Assembly (NCBI RefSeq): GCF_017640745.1
Contig: NZ_JAEPQA010000013.1
Span: forward strand, 1 to 64,000
DNA length: 64,000 bases
Reading direction: 5' to 3'
Origin: Nisaea sp.
GTDB taxonomy: Bacteria > Pseudomonadota > Alphaproteobacteria > Thalassobaculales > Thalassobaculaceae
Part shown: positions 25,764 through 34,559 of the stretch, in pieces
How positions within the stretch are numbered: position 1 is the stretch's first letter
How the letters are laid out: every line of letters starts with the position of its first letter
Translations under genes and position numbers: made by a program
Notes under the pieces: generated by a model
What the model was told of the DNA's origin: nothing
What the model saw: only the letters and a program-made list of their open reading frames with translations
Database searches by the model: none

Positions 25764-26828
25764 ATGTGCGAACGACATGGATGCAACCATCTGCCTGACT
25801 TCGAAGCGATCCGGATGGATCGCCGCAAATTCCTGAAAACCACCGCCGCTGCCGGCGCAATCACCATGGCGGTCGGACCCGGCATGTTCGGCTCCGCGGC
25901 CTGGGCGGCGGACAGCACGATCAAGTCCACGCACGGGACCGGGTTCTGCAATCTCAATATCTTCCTCTCGCATGCCGTCCAGACGGCGAAGGAAGACGGC
26001 CTGACACTCGAATTCGTCAACACCCCGACCTTCGCCGAACAGGTCACCTTCCTCGGCATCGGTCAGGTCGACGTCGGTCTGATGCCCTACACCAGCTTCA
26101 TGGCGCTCTATGATGCGGGCGCCCCGGTCAAGGTCGTCGCCGGCGGCGGCATCGAGGGCTGCGTCATCGTCGCCCGTCCGGGCCTCGACAGCGCGGAGAA
26201 GCTGAAGGGCAAGACCCTCGCGACCTTCCAGCTCGATACGCTGGAAGTGATGCCCTACGACTGGCTGAAGAAGCACGGCGTCAGCTTCAAGGACGTGAAT
26301 GTCCGCTACATGGGCTCGACCCCGGAAGCGGTCGAGGCCTTCAAGGCCGGCGCGGTCGACTGGATCTGCACCATCGAGCCCTACGGCACCGCACTGGTGA
26401 ACGACGTTCCGGGCGCAGTGATGCTCTCCGATGGTACGGACATCTACGGTAAGGGCTACACGGACTGCGTCCTCGCTGCCCGCTCCTCGCTGATCGACGA
26501 GAACCGCGACGGTCTGAAAGCGCTCATCAAGGGCATGATGAAAGCCCAGCTGATGGCCGAGTCCGATCCGGCGGGCACGCTCGAGAAGCTGGTCGGCACC
26601 TACTACAAGACCTCGATGGAGAACGCGAAGATCGCCATGGCGAAACAGCCGGCGGTGGTCGATGCCCGTCCGCAAACCGACTTCATCCTCGACCGGACCG
26701 ACAGCCTGGTCGAGATGGGCTACATCAAGAACAAGCCCGACCGGAACGCCATCGACTGGGGACCGCTCGAAGAGGTCATCGCCGAGAATCCGGACCTCTA
26801 CGGCAAGCTCAAATACAAGGCGGCCTGA
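25764..26828 (+). CDS. ABC transporter substrate-binding protein (NMT1/THI5/SsuA type), Tat-exported
   Basis: The 354-residue protein carries a twin-arginine signal, MDRRKFLKTTAAAGAITMAV, starting about 17 residues in, with a cleavage-like AAWAA. The mature part has TFAEQVTFLGIGQVDVGLMP, GSTPEAVEAFKAGAVDWICT and other features of NMT1/SsuA-type solute-binding proteins. The ATG at 25764 has GGGGAG eight bases upstream; the ATG at the twin-arginine motif (25815) has no clear ribosome site. It is first in a binding protein-permease-ATPase-amidohydrolase operon, so the ligand is probably the substrate of that amidohydrolase (a nucleobase, triazine-like or ureide compound). Confidence 0.88.
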   Translation: MCERHGCNHLPDFEAIRMDRRKFLKTTAAAGAITMAVGPGMFGSAAWAADSTIKSTHGTGFCNLNIFLSHAVQTAKEDGLTLEFVNTPTFAEQVTFLGIGQVDVGLMPYTSFMALYDAGAPVKVVAGGGIEGCVIVARPGLDSAEKLKGKTLATFQLDTLEVMPYDWLKKHGVSFKDVNVRYMGSTPEAVEAFKAGAVDWICTIEPYGTALVNDVPGAVMLSDGTDIYGKGYTDCVLAARSSLIDENRDGLKALIKGMMKAQLMAESDPAGTLEKLVGTYYKTSMENAKIAMAKQPAVVDARPQTDFILDRTDSLVEMGYIKNKPDRNAIDWGPLEEVIAENPDLYGKLKYKAA

Positions 26829-26831
26829 TCC

Positions 26832-27779
26832 ATGGCCGCGGTCTCAACTGACCGGACTTCGGTCGGCGAGACCGGCAAGATTGCCGGCGGACAGAAAAGT
26901 CCGCCGGCGCCCGCCGGTCTGACCCTGCCGGAGCCGCTGCGCGAGATCCTGCCGAAGATCGGCTGGACGCTCGTATCCGTCGGGATGTTTTCCCTGATTT
27001 GGGAGATCCTCTGGGCCATCGGATGGGCGGACCCAAAACTCCTCCCGCCGCCGCATATCTTCCTCGGCGACTTCGCGGACCAAGCGAAGTTCTTCAACAC
27101 CGCCCAGCGCTGGGCAATCGGCGTTTCCGCCTCTGCCGGACCGAGCCCCTGGCAGGCGGTTCTCATCACCGTCGTCTCGTCGGCGATGCGAGTCTTCGTC
27201 GGCATCACCATTGCCGCTCTGCTCGCCCTCTCGCTCGGCGTGGCGATCCGTTACTGGGTCGCCGTCGAGCGCCTGACCCTGCCGACGGTCACCCTGCTCT
27301 CACCGGTCTCGCCCATTGCCTGGCTGCCGGTGGCGATCTTCCTCTTCGGCATCGGCAACGCGCCGGCCATCTTCATGGTGGTGATCGCGCTGTTTTTCCA
27401 CATGACCATCGCCACCATCAACCACATCGACGGCGTGAACAGGAACCTGATCAACGTCGCCCGGACCATGGGGGCGACCAAGGCGCAGATCTACCGCCGC
27501 GTGATCATTCCCGCGATCCTGCCGGGCGTCTTCGTCATCCTGCGTCTCAATCTCTTCGGCGCCTGGATGGTGGTGCTGATCGCCGAATCCACCGGCGTCG
27601 GCTACGGCCTCGGCCAGGTCATCATGCTCGCGCGCAATACCTTCAATCCGTCGCTCGTCTTCTTCTGCATCGCGCTGATCGGCTTCCTCGGCTTTGCCAC
27701 CGACTACGCCATGCGCATGGTCCAGAAGCGGGTGCTTTACTGGGTCAACGACCCATCGGGGGTGCTCCGTGGCCTCTAA
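26832..27779 (+). CDS. ABC transporter permease (SsuC/TauC family)
   Basis: The 315-residue permease has about six membrane helices. The ATPase-docking EAA-like loop reads NVARTMGATKAQIYRRVIIPAI in its start (about residues 212-235). The neighbouring GVFVILRLNLFGAWMVVLIAE and ESTGVGYGLGQVIMLARNTF stretches are typical of the SsuC/TauC group. The N-terminal 50 residues are hydrophilic and Pro/Gly-rich. It begins three bases after the binding-protein gene and overlaps the ATPase gene by 11 bases. Confidence 0.9.
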   Translation: MAAVSTDRTSVGETGKIAGGQKSPPAPAGLTLPEPLREILPKIGWTLVSVGMFSLIWEILWAIGWADPKLLPPPHIFLGDFADQAKFFNTAQRWAIGVSASAGPSPWQAVLITVVSSAMRVFVGITIAALLALSLGVAIRYWVAVERLTLPTVTLLSPVSPIAWLPVAIFLFGIGNAPAIFMVVIALFFHMTIATINHIDGVNRNLINVARTMGATKAQIYRRVIIPAILPGVFVILRLNLFGAWMVVLIAESTGVGYGLGQVIMLARNTFNPSLVFFCIALIGFLGFATDYAMRMVQKRVLYWVNDPSGVLRGL

Positions 27780-28590
27780 CGCGAACGAAACCAACGGCCC
27801 CGCGGTCTCCTGCCGCGGCGTCGGCAAGATCTGGGCGGCCGGCACGTCCCGGGCCCACGAGGCGCTGAAGGATATCGATCTCGAAATCGAACCTGGCGAG
27901 TTCGTCGTTCTTCTCGGTCCTTCCGGTTGCGGCAAGAGCACCCTGCTCTACCTGATCGCCGGTCTGGAGGAAAAAACCTCGGGGCTGCTGACCTATTTCG
28001 GCGATGCGGTCTCCGCGCCCTCGCCGGACCGCAGTCTCATCTTCCAGGAGACCTCGCTCTTTCCATGGCTCAGCGTCTGGGAGAATGTCAGCTTCGGCCT
28101 GCAGATTCGCGGCGAGAGCGAGCCGGACAGGCGTGCGGCTGCAAAAGAGGTGCTGCAACGGGTTGGGCTCGCCGAAGCGGGCTCGAAACGGCCGGACGAA
28201 CTCTCCGGCGGCATGCGCCAGCGCGTTGCCGTGGCGCGAGCTTTGGCGATGCGGCCCCGGGTGCTGCTGATGGACGAGCCCTTTGCGGCCCTCGACGTCC
28301 AGACCCGGCAGAAGATGCAGGATTTCCTGATCGATGTCTGGCGGGACAGCGGCGCCTCGGTGGTCTTCGTCACCCACCATATCGACGAGGCCGTCGCCCT
28401 CGCCGACCGGGTCTGCGTGTTCACTTCACGGCCCGGCCGCATCAAGGAGACCGTCAAGGTCGACCTGCCCCGTCCCCGCGATCCCTTCTCGCCGGAATGC
28501 GAGGAGCTACGCAAGCAGCTGACCCAGCTGCTGAAGGACGAGGTCGACCGCGCCTTCGAGGAGCAGGAAAAGATGGCTGAAGCCGTCTGA
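27769..28590 (+). CDS. ABC transporter ATP-binding protein (SsuB/TauB family), GTG start
   Basis: The 273-residue ATPase has Walker A LLGPSGCGKSTLL, Q-loop LIFQETSLFPWLSVWENVSF, signature LSGGMRQRVAVARALA, Walker B VLLMDEPFAALD and switch VFVTHHIDEA. The GTG at 27769 lies inside the end of the permease gene and has GGGGTG upstream; this gives the N-terminus ASNANETNGPAVSC. It powers the importer made with the two preceding genes. Confidence 0.91.
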   Translation: MASNANETNGPAVSCRGVGKIWAAGTSRAHEALKDIDLEIEPGEFVVLLGPSGCGKSTLLYLIAGLEEKTSGLLTYFGDAVSAPSPDRSLIFQETSLFPWLSVWENVSFGLQIRGESEPDRRAAAKEVLQRVGLAEAGSKRPDELSGGMRQRVAVARALAMRPRVLLMDEPFAALDVQTRQKMQDFLIDVWRDSGASVVFVTHHIDEAVALADRVCVFTSRPGRIKETVKVDLPRPRDPFSPECEELRKQLTQLLKDEVDRAFEEQEKMAEAV

Positions 28591-28648
28591 GGCGGTCCGC
28601 CCGCATCCCGCTCCACAACCGAATTCTTCTTTTCAACGGAGGGACGTC

Positions 28649-30187
28649 ATGTCCAGTTCCCTGATCCGCAGCAGCGCCATGATCACGCGCGCCATCGACC
28701 GCCACACTATCGAGGAGATCGCCGACGGCGCCGTGCTCCAGGAAGACGGTGTGATCACCAAAATCGGCACCTATGCCGACCTCTCACGCCAGCATCCGGA
28801 CGTGCCGGTGGTCGGCACCGGCCGCGAGGTCATGCTGCCCGGTTTCGTCAACGGCCATCACCATGTCGGCCTGACGCCGGTGCAGCTCGGCTCGCCGGAC
28901 ATGCCGCTTGAGCTCTGGTTCATCACGCGGATGATCTGCCGCAACGTGAACGTCTATCTCGACACGCTCTATTCGGCCTTCGAGATGATCTCTTCCGGCA
29001 TCACCACCGTGCAGCACATCCATGGCTGGATGCCGGGCAAGCTGAACCAGGTCGAAGGCTATTCCGAGCAGGTCCTCAAGGCCTATGACGATATCGGCAT
29101 GCGGGTGTCCTATTGCTTCGCCGTGCGCGACCAGAACCGGCTGGTCTATCAGGCGGACGAGGAGTTCGTCGCCTCCCTGCCGAAAGCCCTGCAGGACCCG
29201 ATGAAGCGCTGGTTCGACCGCTTCCAGATGAGCCTCGACGATTCCATGGCGATGTTCGAGAGCCTCTACGGCAAGCATCACAACAAGTCGCGCACCAAGA
29301 TCCAGCTCGCGCCGGCGAACCTGCACTGGTGCTCCGACAGGGCGCTGACCGCGCTCTCGGACACCTCGAAGAAATACGACGCTCCGCTGCACATGCATCT
29401 GGTGGAGACCGCCTACCAGAAAGAATATGCGCGGCGCCGGGGCGACTGCACGGCGCTCGAATATCTCGACCGGTTCGACCTCTTGAGCCCGCGCCTGACC
29501 CTCGGGCACGGCGTCTGGCTGAATGAGAGCGACATCGACAAGATCGCCGAGACAGGCGTCTGCGTCTGCCACAACTGCTCCTCCAACTTCCGCCTGCGCT
29601 CTGGGCTCGCCGCGCTCAACGTGTTCGAGATCAAGGGCGTGAACACCGCCATCGGCCTCGACGAGGCCGGGATCAACGACGACCGCGACATGCTGCAGGA
29701 AATGCGCATGGTGCTCCGCGCCCACCGCGTTCCCGGCATGGACGACGTGGTTCCGACCTCGCCGCAGGTGCTGCGCATGGCGACCAGCGGCGGCGCGAAG
29801 ACCACGCCCTACGGCGAGACCATCGGAACGCTGGAGGTCGGCAAGAAGGCGGACCTGTCGCTGATCGACTGGGCGCAGGTCTCCTATCCCTATCTCGACG
29901 AAGAGATGCCGCTGCTCGACGCGGTGGTACAGCGCGCCAAGACCGAGGGCGTGCGCATGGTGATGTGCGACGGCGAGATCATCTATCGCGACGGAATCTT
30001 CACCAAGGTCGACAAGGAAGGCGCCCTGAAGGCGCTGCACGACGACCTGCAATCCGCCCTCTCGAACGACGAGGTCGAGCGCCGGGAACTCTCGAAGGCG
30101 CTGCTGCCGCACGTGAAGGAGTTCTACGCGAACTATTACGACCCGGAGAAACACGAGCCGTTCTACCGGCCGAGTTCCCGGGTCTAA
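28649..30187 (+). CDS. amidohydrolase-superfamily protein, cytosine-deaminase/chlorohydrolase-like
   Basis: The 512-residue metal-dependent hydrolase shows the superfamily ligands: HxH in MLPGFVNGHHHVGLT, a His in PLHMHLVETAYQKEYA, a second His in LTLGHGVWLNESDI and the catalytic Asp in NTAIGLDEAGINDDRD. The pattern fits the ATZ/TRZ/SsnA deaminase group with one metal. It is the fourth gene of the importer operon (58 bases after the ATPase gene, GGAGGG before its ATG). It probably deaminates or dechlorinates the imported heterocycle; the substrate is not known. A ring-opening role for the neighbouring ureide genes is possible but this subgroup usually deaminates. Confidence 0.8.
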   Translation: MSSSLIRSSAMITRAIDRHTIEEIADGAVLQEDGVITKIGTYADLSRQHPDVPVVGTGREVMLPGFVNGHHHVGLTPVQLGSPDMPLELWFITRMICRNVNVYLDTLYSAFEMISSGITTVQHIHGWMPGKLNQVEGYSEQVLKAYDDIGMRVSYCFAVRDQNRLVYQADEEFVASLPKALQDPMKRWFDRFQMSLDDSMAMFESLYGKHHNKSRTKIQLAPANLHWCSDRALTALSDTSKKYDAPLHMHLVETAYQKEYARRRGDCTALEYLDRFDLLSPRLTLGHGVWLNESDIDKIAETGVCVCHNCSSNFRLRSGLAALNVFEIKGVNTAIGLDEAGINDDRDMLQEMRMVLRAHRVPGMDDVVPTSPQVLRMATSGGAKTTPYGETIGTLEVGKKADLSLIDWAQVSYPYLDEEMPLLDAVVQRAKTEGVRMVMCDGEIIYRDGIFTKVDKEGALKALHDDLQSALSNDEVERRELSKALLPHVKEFYANYYDPEKHEPFYRPSSRV

Positions 30188-30200
30188 GGGGATCGCGGGG

Positions 30201-31046
30201 TCACCCCAGTTCGAAGGAGGTGACCCCGAAGATCCGGGAGAGGTCCATGTCGGGGGCCGCGCCCCTGTACATGCGCGCGGTCTCGAAGACGGGGCTCAGC
30301 CCCAGCTGCTCGGCGAGCCGGACCGCCGCCGCGTTGGGTTCCGGGACATCGAGAAAGATCTCGTTCGTCTCGACCGCGCCGATGGTGGCGGCGGCAAGCG
30401 CGCCGGCCACTTCCGCATCCATGGCGAAAAGCGGGCCGATCTTCGCCCCGGATACGCAGGGGCGCGACACGGCATATCCGGCAAGAGTTCCGCCCCGATA
30501 GGCCGCGAAAGCGGCATGGCCGCGCGTCCGGAGCCAGGCATCCAGAAAAGTCTCGCGTGCGACCGGAAACGCGGTCCGGTCAAAAGCTTTCAACGCCTCG
30601 TCGGGTGCCTTCAGCGCACGGATCTCGAGCCCAGGAACGGCCGCCGGCAGAGCCGGCGCCCCACCATAACGGATGTTCCGATAGGCCAGCTCGAATCCGG
30701 AGCGCTTGTAGTTCTCCTGCTCCGCCACCACACCGTCGAGCCCGACCGTACGGTCGCCCGCATGGGCCATGCCTTCCTGCCAGAGCCGGTAGCCGTAGCC
30801 TTTGCCGCGATGCTCCGGCTGCACGATGTAGAAACCGAGAAACGAGAAGGCGTCGTCGTAATTCACCACCGAGATCGAGGCGATCATCCGGCCGTCGAGA
30901 AAACCGCCGATGAAGCCTGCCGGATCGACGCTGGCAAAACACTGCGCGTCGCGCTCTCCGGGGTTCCAGCCTTCCGCCGCCGCCCAGGCCACCGCGTCAT
31001 CGATATCCGCGGCAGTCATCGGCCTCATCACGTAATTGTCGCCCAT
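30201..31046 (-). CDS. GNAT N-acetyltransferase with C-terminal second acetyltransferase-like domain
   Basis: The 281-residue protein has an N-terminal GNAT domain (about 1-140) with the acetyl-CoA loop FYIVQPEHRGKGYGYRLWQE. A C-terminal domain of the YitH/Acetyltransf_18 type (about 150-275) carries GYAVSRPCVSGAKIGPLFA. The ATG at 31046 shares bases with the stop of the racemase gene, so the two are translationally coupled. A role in acetylating the D- or L-amino acid released by ureide hydrolysis is possible. It is convergent with the amidohydrolase gene, stops 13 bases apart. Confidence 0.8.
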   Translation of the reverse strand: MGDNYVMRPMTAADIDDAVAWAAAEGWNPGERDAQCFASVDPAGFIGGFLDGRMIASISVVNYDDAFSFLGFYIVQPEHRGKGYGYRLWQEGMAHAGDRTVGLDGVVAEQENYKRSGFELAYRNIRYGGAPALPAAVPGLEIRALKAPDEALKAFDRTAFPVARETFLDAWLRTRGHAAFAAYRGGTLAGYAVSRPCVSGAKIGPLFAMDAEVAGALAAATIGAVETNEIFLDVPEPNAAAVRLAEQLGLSPVFETARMYRGAAPDMDLSRIFGVTSFELG

Positions 31047-31789
31047 CAGGCCTTTGCCTCCGGGGCCGCGAAGGCGAAGGCGCCGGTATATTTCTTCGCC
31101 CGCGGCGCCTCGTAGGCGCGCCGCTTGCAGGTCTTGATCCCGAGCCCGACCATCGCCTCGGCGAATTTCACCGCGGCCGCGACGCCGTCGATCACGGGCA
31201 CCCCGGTTTCCTTCGTCAGCGCATCGGCAAGGTCGGTCATCCCGGCGCAGCCGAGCAGCACCGCCTCGGCATGATCGTGCTCGATCGCGGCCAGTACCTC
31301 TTCGCGCACTTTCGCCGCCGCGCCGCCGCCCTCTTCCTCGAGCGCGAGCACGGGGATCTCGGCGGAACGCACCTTCCGGCACTGACGTTCGAAGCCGTAT
31401 TTGAAGGCCAGCGCCTCTATGATCGGCACCGCGCGCGGCAGAGTGGTCACGACCGAAAAGCCATGCCCCACCATGGAGGCTGCCGCCATCGCCGCCTCGC
31501 AGATACCGATCACCGGGATATCCAGAACCTCGCGGCAGGCCTCGAGGCCCGGATCGTCGAAACAGGCGATGACCAAAGCGTCGGCGCCTTCCGCCGCCCC
31601 CTTCTTCGCCTCGCAGAGCAATCCCGGCACGCAATAGGCCTCGTCGTAATGTCCCTCGATACTGACCGGCCCGTCGGCAGGATTGCGCGCGACGATTTCG
31701 GTGCCCGGCGCCGCGACGGCGATGGCCGTCTCGCGGATCTTGTCCGTCATCGAGGCGGTGGTGTTCGGATTGACGACCAGAATCTTCAT
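31046..31789 (-). CDS. hydantoin racemase-like protein (Asp/Glu racemase superfamily)
   Basis: The 247-residue protein starts MKILVVNPNTTASMTDKI, the HyuE signature. It retains both catalytic cysteine contexts, LVIACFDDPGLEACREV (about residue 75) and AVLLGCAGMTDLADAL (about 180), unlike the paralogue at 23475-24137. Hydantoin racemases interconvert D- and L-5-substituted hydantoins. It is coupled to the GNAT gene and lies 8 bases downstream of a decayed ABC permease gene on the same strand. GAGGGA precedes the ATG. Confidence 0.83.
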   Translation of the reverse strand: MKILVVNPNTTASMTDKIRETAIAVAAPGTEIVARNPADGPVSIEGHYDEAYCVPGLLCEAKKGAAEGADALVIACFDDPGLEACREVLDIPVIGICEAAMAAASMVGHGFSVVTTLPRAVPIIEALAFKYGFERQCRKVRSAEIPVLALEEEGGGAAAKVREEVLAAIEHDHAEAVLLGCAGMTDLADALTKETGVPVIDGVAAAVKFAEAMVGLGIKTCKRRAYEAPRAKKYTGAFAFAAPEAKA

Positions 31790-31797
31790 GGAATCCC

Positions 31798-32016
31798 TCA
31801 GACCATTCCCTTGTCCGCGTCCGAACCGCGGCGCCTCTGGCGCCAGCGGAAGAGCAGGACGGCGGACAGGCTAACACCGATCACGACGAGGGACAGCGCT
31901 CTCGTTCATCGCCTTGCGGAACCACACTCATGGCAGCGATCTGATGGACAGCGGGCCGGCCGGCCCGCAAAATGCCAGTCTTCCAATCGGTCAATCAGAG
32001 GTCGCGACGGCGTCAT
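31798..32016 (-). pseudogene. decayed ABC transporter permease gene upstream of the racemase
   Basis: In one minus-strand frame an ATG at 32016, preceded by GGAGGAG, opens MTPSRPLIDRLEDWHFAG. This is the kind of N-terminus seen in PotC-like ABC permeases. The frame then passes through poorly permease-like sequence to a TGA at 31906-31908. Directly after it the same frame continues as ALSLVVIGVSLSAVLLFRWR, a membrane helix with a basic tail, ending at a TGA at 31798-31800, 8 bases before the racemase gene. This looks like a permease that lost its middle and gained a stop. The identity rests on eye recognition of two short ends. Confidence 0.5.
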
Positions 32017-32060
32017 ATCCGCTCCTCCGAAACCGGCGCGCCCTTTCAAGGACTCCGAAA

Positions 32061-33071
32061 TTGGTCAGCGAGCCAGACAAGAAAACCGCCTCCGCCCCTG
32101 TCTCCGCCCTCGCCGATCGTCTGTCGCAGTTCACCGCCCGCATCATGGAGCCCGTCGCTGGCCCGTTCCGGACGCTTCCCGGTAATGCGCGGGGCGCGAT
32201 CTGGATCCTGCTCGCGAGCTTCTTCTTCACCGTCATGGTCGCGCTGATCAAATCGGTCGGCGGTGAGATATCGGTGTTCCAGATCCTGCTCTTCCGGCAG
32301 ATCGTGATGACCTGCACGGTGCTGCCGATCCTGGTCTCCGGCTTTCCCGAGATCCTGAAGACGCGCCACCTTCACCTGCATCTGGTGCGCGTCGCGCTCG
32401 CCGTCGTCGCCATGACCTGCGGCTTCACCGCCTTCATTCACCTGCCCCTCGCGGAGGCGACCGCCATCGGTTTCGCCAAGAGTCTGTTCGTGACGGTTCT
32501 CGCCCTCTTCATCCTGCGTGAGGTCGCGGGGCCGCGACGCTGGCTCGCCGTTCTGGTCGGTTTCGCCGGCGTGCTGATCATGGTCCAGCCTGGGCCGGCC
32601 GGGTTCAATTTCTACTCGATCCTCGCCGTCATCGCGGCGGCGGCCGCGGCGGGGGTCATGGTGATCATCCGCAAGCTGTCCCGTCACGACCGCTCGGTCA
32701 CGATCCTCAGCTACCAGGCGATCATGGTCGGGCTGCTGATGCTGGTGCCGACCGTCTATTACTGGGTGACGCCGACGCTGGAACAATGGCTGATCATGGG
32801 CGCCATCGGCCTCTTCTCGGTGGTCGGCCAGCTGATGAACATCCAGGGCTTCAAGGAGGGCGAGGCCTCGGCGGTGGCGCCCATGGATTATACCCGCCTG
32901 ATCTACGCCGCCCTGATCGGCTTCGCGGTGTTCGGCGAGGTCCCGGATCTCGACACCGCGCTCGGCGCCGCGCTGATCATCGGGACCTCGATCTATACCG
33001 TCCGCGCCGAGAAGCGCGCCGGCGAGCGCAGCCGCAAGGCCGAGCCCGCCGGAGACAGCAGCTCTTCCTAG
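32061..33071 (+). CDS. DMT-superfamily (EamA) transporter
   Basis: The 336-residue protein has ten membrane helices in two EamA repeats. The first helix is RGAIWILLASFFFTVMVALI, and the C-terminal repeat contains GFKEGEASAVAPMDYTRLIYAALIG. The open frame extends upstream, but that part overlaps the decayed permease on the other strand. I therefore choose the TTG at 32061 with AAGGA eight bases upstream. DMT proteins move small metabolites, often outward. It adjoins the ectoine cluster and its stop shares CTAG with the stop of the aminotransferase gene. Its solute is unknown. Confidence 0.82.
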   Translation: MVSEPDKKTASAPVSALADRLSQFTARIMEPVAGPFRTLPGNARGAIWILLASFFFTVMVALIKSVGGEISVFQILLFRQIVMTCTVLPILVSGFPEILKTRHLHLHLVRVALAVVAMTCGFTAFIHLPLAEATAIGFAKSLFVTVLALFILREVAGPRRWLAVLVGFAGVLIMVQPGPAGFNFYSILAVIAAAAAAGVMVIIRKLSRHDRSVTILSYQAIMVGLLMLVPTVYYWVTPTLEQWLIMGAIGLFSVVGQLMNIQGFKEGEASAVAPMDYTRLIYAALIGFAVFGEVPDLDTALGAALIIGTSIYTVRAEKRAGERSRKAEPAGDSSSS

Positions 33072-34441
33072 GCACCGAGCCCCTTCTTCACCGCCTTCAC
33101 CGCCGCGTCAACGATGATGTCCGCCTCGGCCCGCGTCAGGCAGAGCGGCGGAGCGAAGCCGATGACGTCGGAATGCGGCATGGCGCGGGCGATCACGCCC
33201 TCACCGAGCAGCGCGTTCGCCACCGACCATCCGGCCTTTTTCGCGGGATCGAAGAAGCGCCTGTCGTCCCTGTCCTCGACCAGCTCGACCGCCGCGATCA
33301 TGCCTTCGCCGCGCACCTCGCCCACATTCGGATGGCCGCCGAGCGCGTCCCGGAGCGCCGAGCTGAAATAGGCGCCGGTCTCGCCGGCATTCGCGACAAG
33401 GCCGAGGCTGTCGATCAGCTTCAGGTTGGCGATGCCGGCCGCGGCCCCTATCGGATGGGCGGAATAGGTCCAGCCATGGCCGATGGCGCCGAACTCGTCC
33501 GTGCCCTGCTCCAGCACCTTCCAGACCCTGTCCGAAATGATCGAGCCGGAAAGCGGCGCGTAGGCCGAGGTCAGGCCCTTGGCGATGGAGATGATATCGG
33601 CCTCGATGCCGTAGTGGTCCGAACCCATCATCGAGCCGAGACGGCCGAAGCCTGTGACCACCTCGTCGGCGATCAGCAGGATGTCGTGCTTCTTAAGGAT
33701 CGGCTGGATCGCCTCCCAGTAGCCGGGCGGCGGCGGCACGATCCCGCCGGTGCCGAGCAGCGGCTCGCCGATGAAGGCGGCGATTGTGTCCGCGCCCTCG
33801 CGCTCGATCAGCGCTTCCAGCTCGGCCGCGCAATGGGCGGTGAACTGTTCCTCGCTCATGCCCGGCTTGGCCTGGCGGTAATAGTAGGGCGCCTCGGTGT
33901 GCAGCACCTGCGGCAGCGGCAGATCGAATTTCTTATGGAAAAGCTCCAGTCCGGTCAGCGAGCCGGTCATCAGCCCGGAGCCGTGATAGCCGCGCCAGCG
34001 CGAGATGATCTTCTTCTTCTCGGGCCGTCCGAGCACGTTGTTGTAGTACCAGACGAGCTTGATGTTGGTCTCGTTCGCGTCGGAGCCGCCGAGGCCGAAA
34101 TAGACCTTGGACATGTTCTTCGGCGCCCGGTCGACGACCATCTTGGCAAGCGTGATCGAGGCCTCGGTGCCGTGCCCGACATAGGAATGATAATAGGCCA
34201 GCTCATGCGCCTGCGCGGCGATGGCGTCGGCGATCTCGGTCCGGCCATAGCCGACATTCACGCAATAGAGCCCGGCGAAGGCATCGAGCATCTGCTTGCC
34301 GTCCCGGTCCTCGATATAGACCCCGGAGCCGCCGGTGATGACCCGGGTGGGGGTCTCCCCGCGGGCATGCTGGGCGAGATGGGTCGAGGGATGGAAGAAG
34401 TTCTCCCGGTCCCACTGGGCGAGCTGGTCGTTGGTGAGCAT
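33068..34441 (-). CDS. doeD: class III aminotransferase, probable L-2,4-diaminobutyrate transaminase of ectoine degradation
   Basis: The 457-residue PLP enzyme has LADEVVTGFGRLGSM-like IADEVVTGFGRLGSM (Asp that binds the pyridinium nitrogen) and IISIAKGLTSAYAPLSG with the Schiff-base lysine near residue 288. In ectoine breakdown DoeD converts 2,4-diaminobutyrate to aspartate semialdehyde. The gene is the fourth of eutB-eutC-doeX-doeD, which supports that role over the related putrescine or taurine aminotransferases. AAAGGAG precedes the ATG. DoeC, which would oxidise the semialdehyde, is not in the window. Confidence 0.82.
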   Translation of the reverse strand: MLTNDQLAQWDRENFFHPSTHLAQHARGETPTRVITGGSGVYIEDRDGKQMLDAFAGLYCVNVGYGRTEIADAIAAQAHELAYYHSYVGHGTEASITLAKMVVDRAPKNMSKVYFGLGGSDANETNIKLVWYYNNVLGRPEKKKIISRWRGYHGSGLMTGSLTGLELFHKKFDLPLPQVLHTEAPYYYRQAKPGMSEEQFTAHCAAELEALIEREGADTIAAFIGEPLLGTGGIVPPPPGYWEAIQPILKKHDILLIADEVVTGFGRLGSMMGSDHYGIEADIISIAKGLTSAYAPLSGSIISDRVWKVLEQGTDEFGAIGHGWTYSAHPIGAAAGIANLKLIDSLGLVANAGETGAYFSSALRDALGGHPNVGEVRGEGMIAAVELVEDRDDRRFFDPAKKAGWSVANALLGEGVIARAMPHSDVIGFAPPLCLTRAEADIIVDAAVKAVKKGLGA

Positions 34442-34559
34442 GGCTGCTCCTTTCGAAAGCCTGTTCTCAATGCTGGGCTGGTTTCGAAGGAGAGTATCGG
34501 GAGCGGCGGGAGAATGTCTGTCTGAATTGCGCGGGGACGGCAGAGAGATTTTCGCGCTA

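Noticed and set aside
31914-32060. Longer N-terminus for the DMT transporter from TTG 31914 or ATG 31944
   Set aside because: This segment overlaps the decayed permease on the other strand, lacks a ribosome site and encodes no membrane helix.
32786-34525. 579-residue plus-strand open frame spanning the DMT and aminotransferase genes
   Set aside because: It is out of frame with the DMT transporter and antisense to the class III aminotransferase. No domain is visible.
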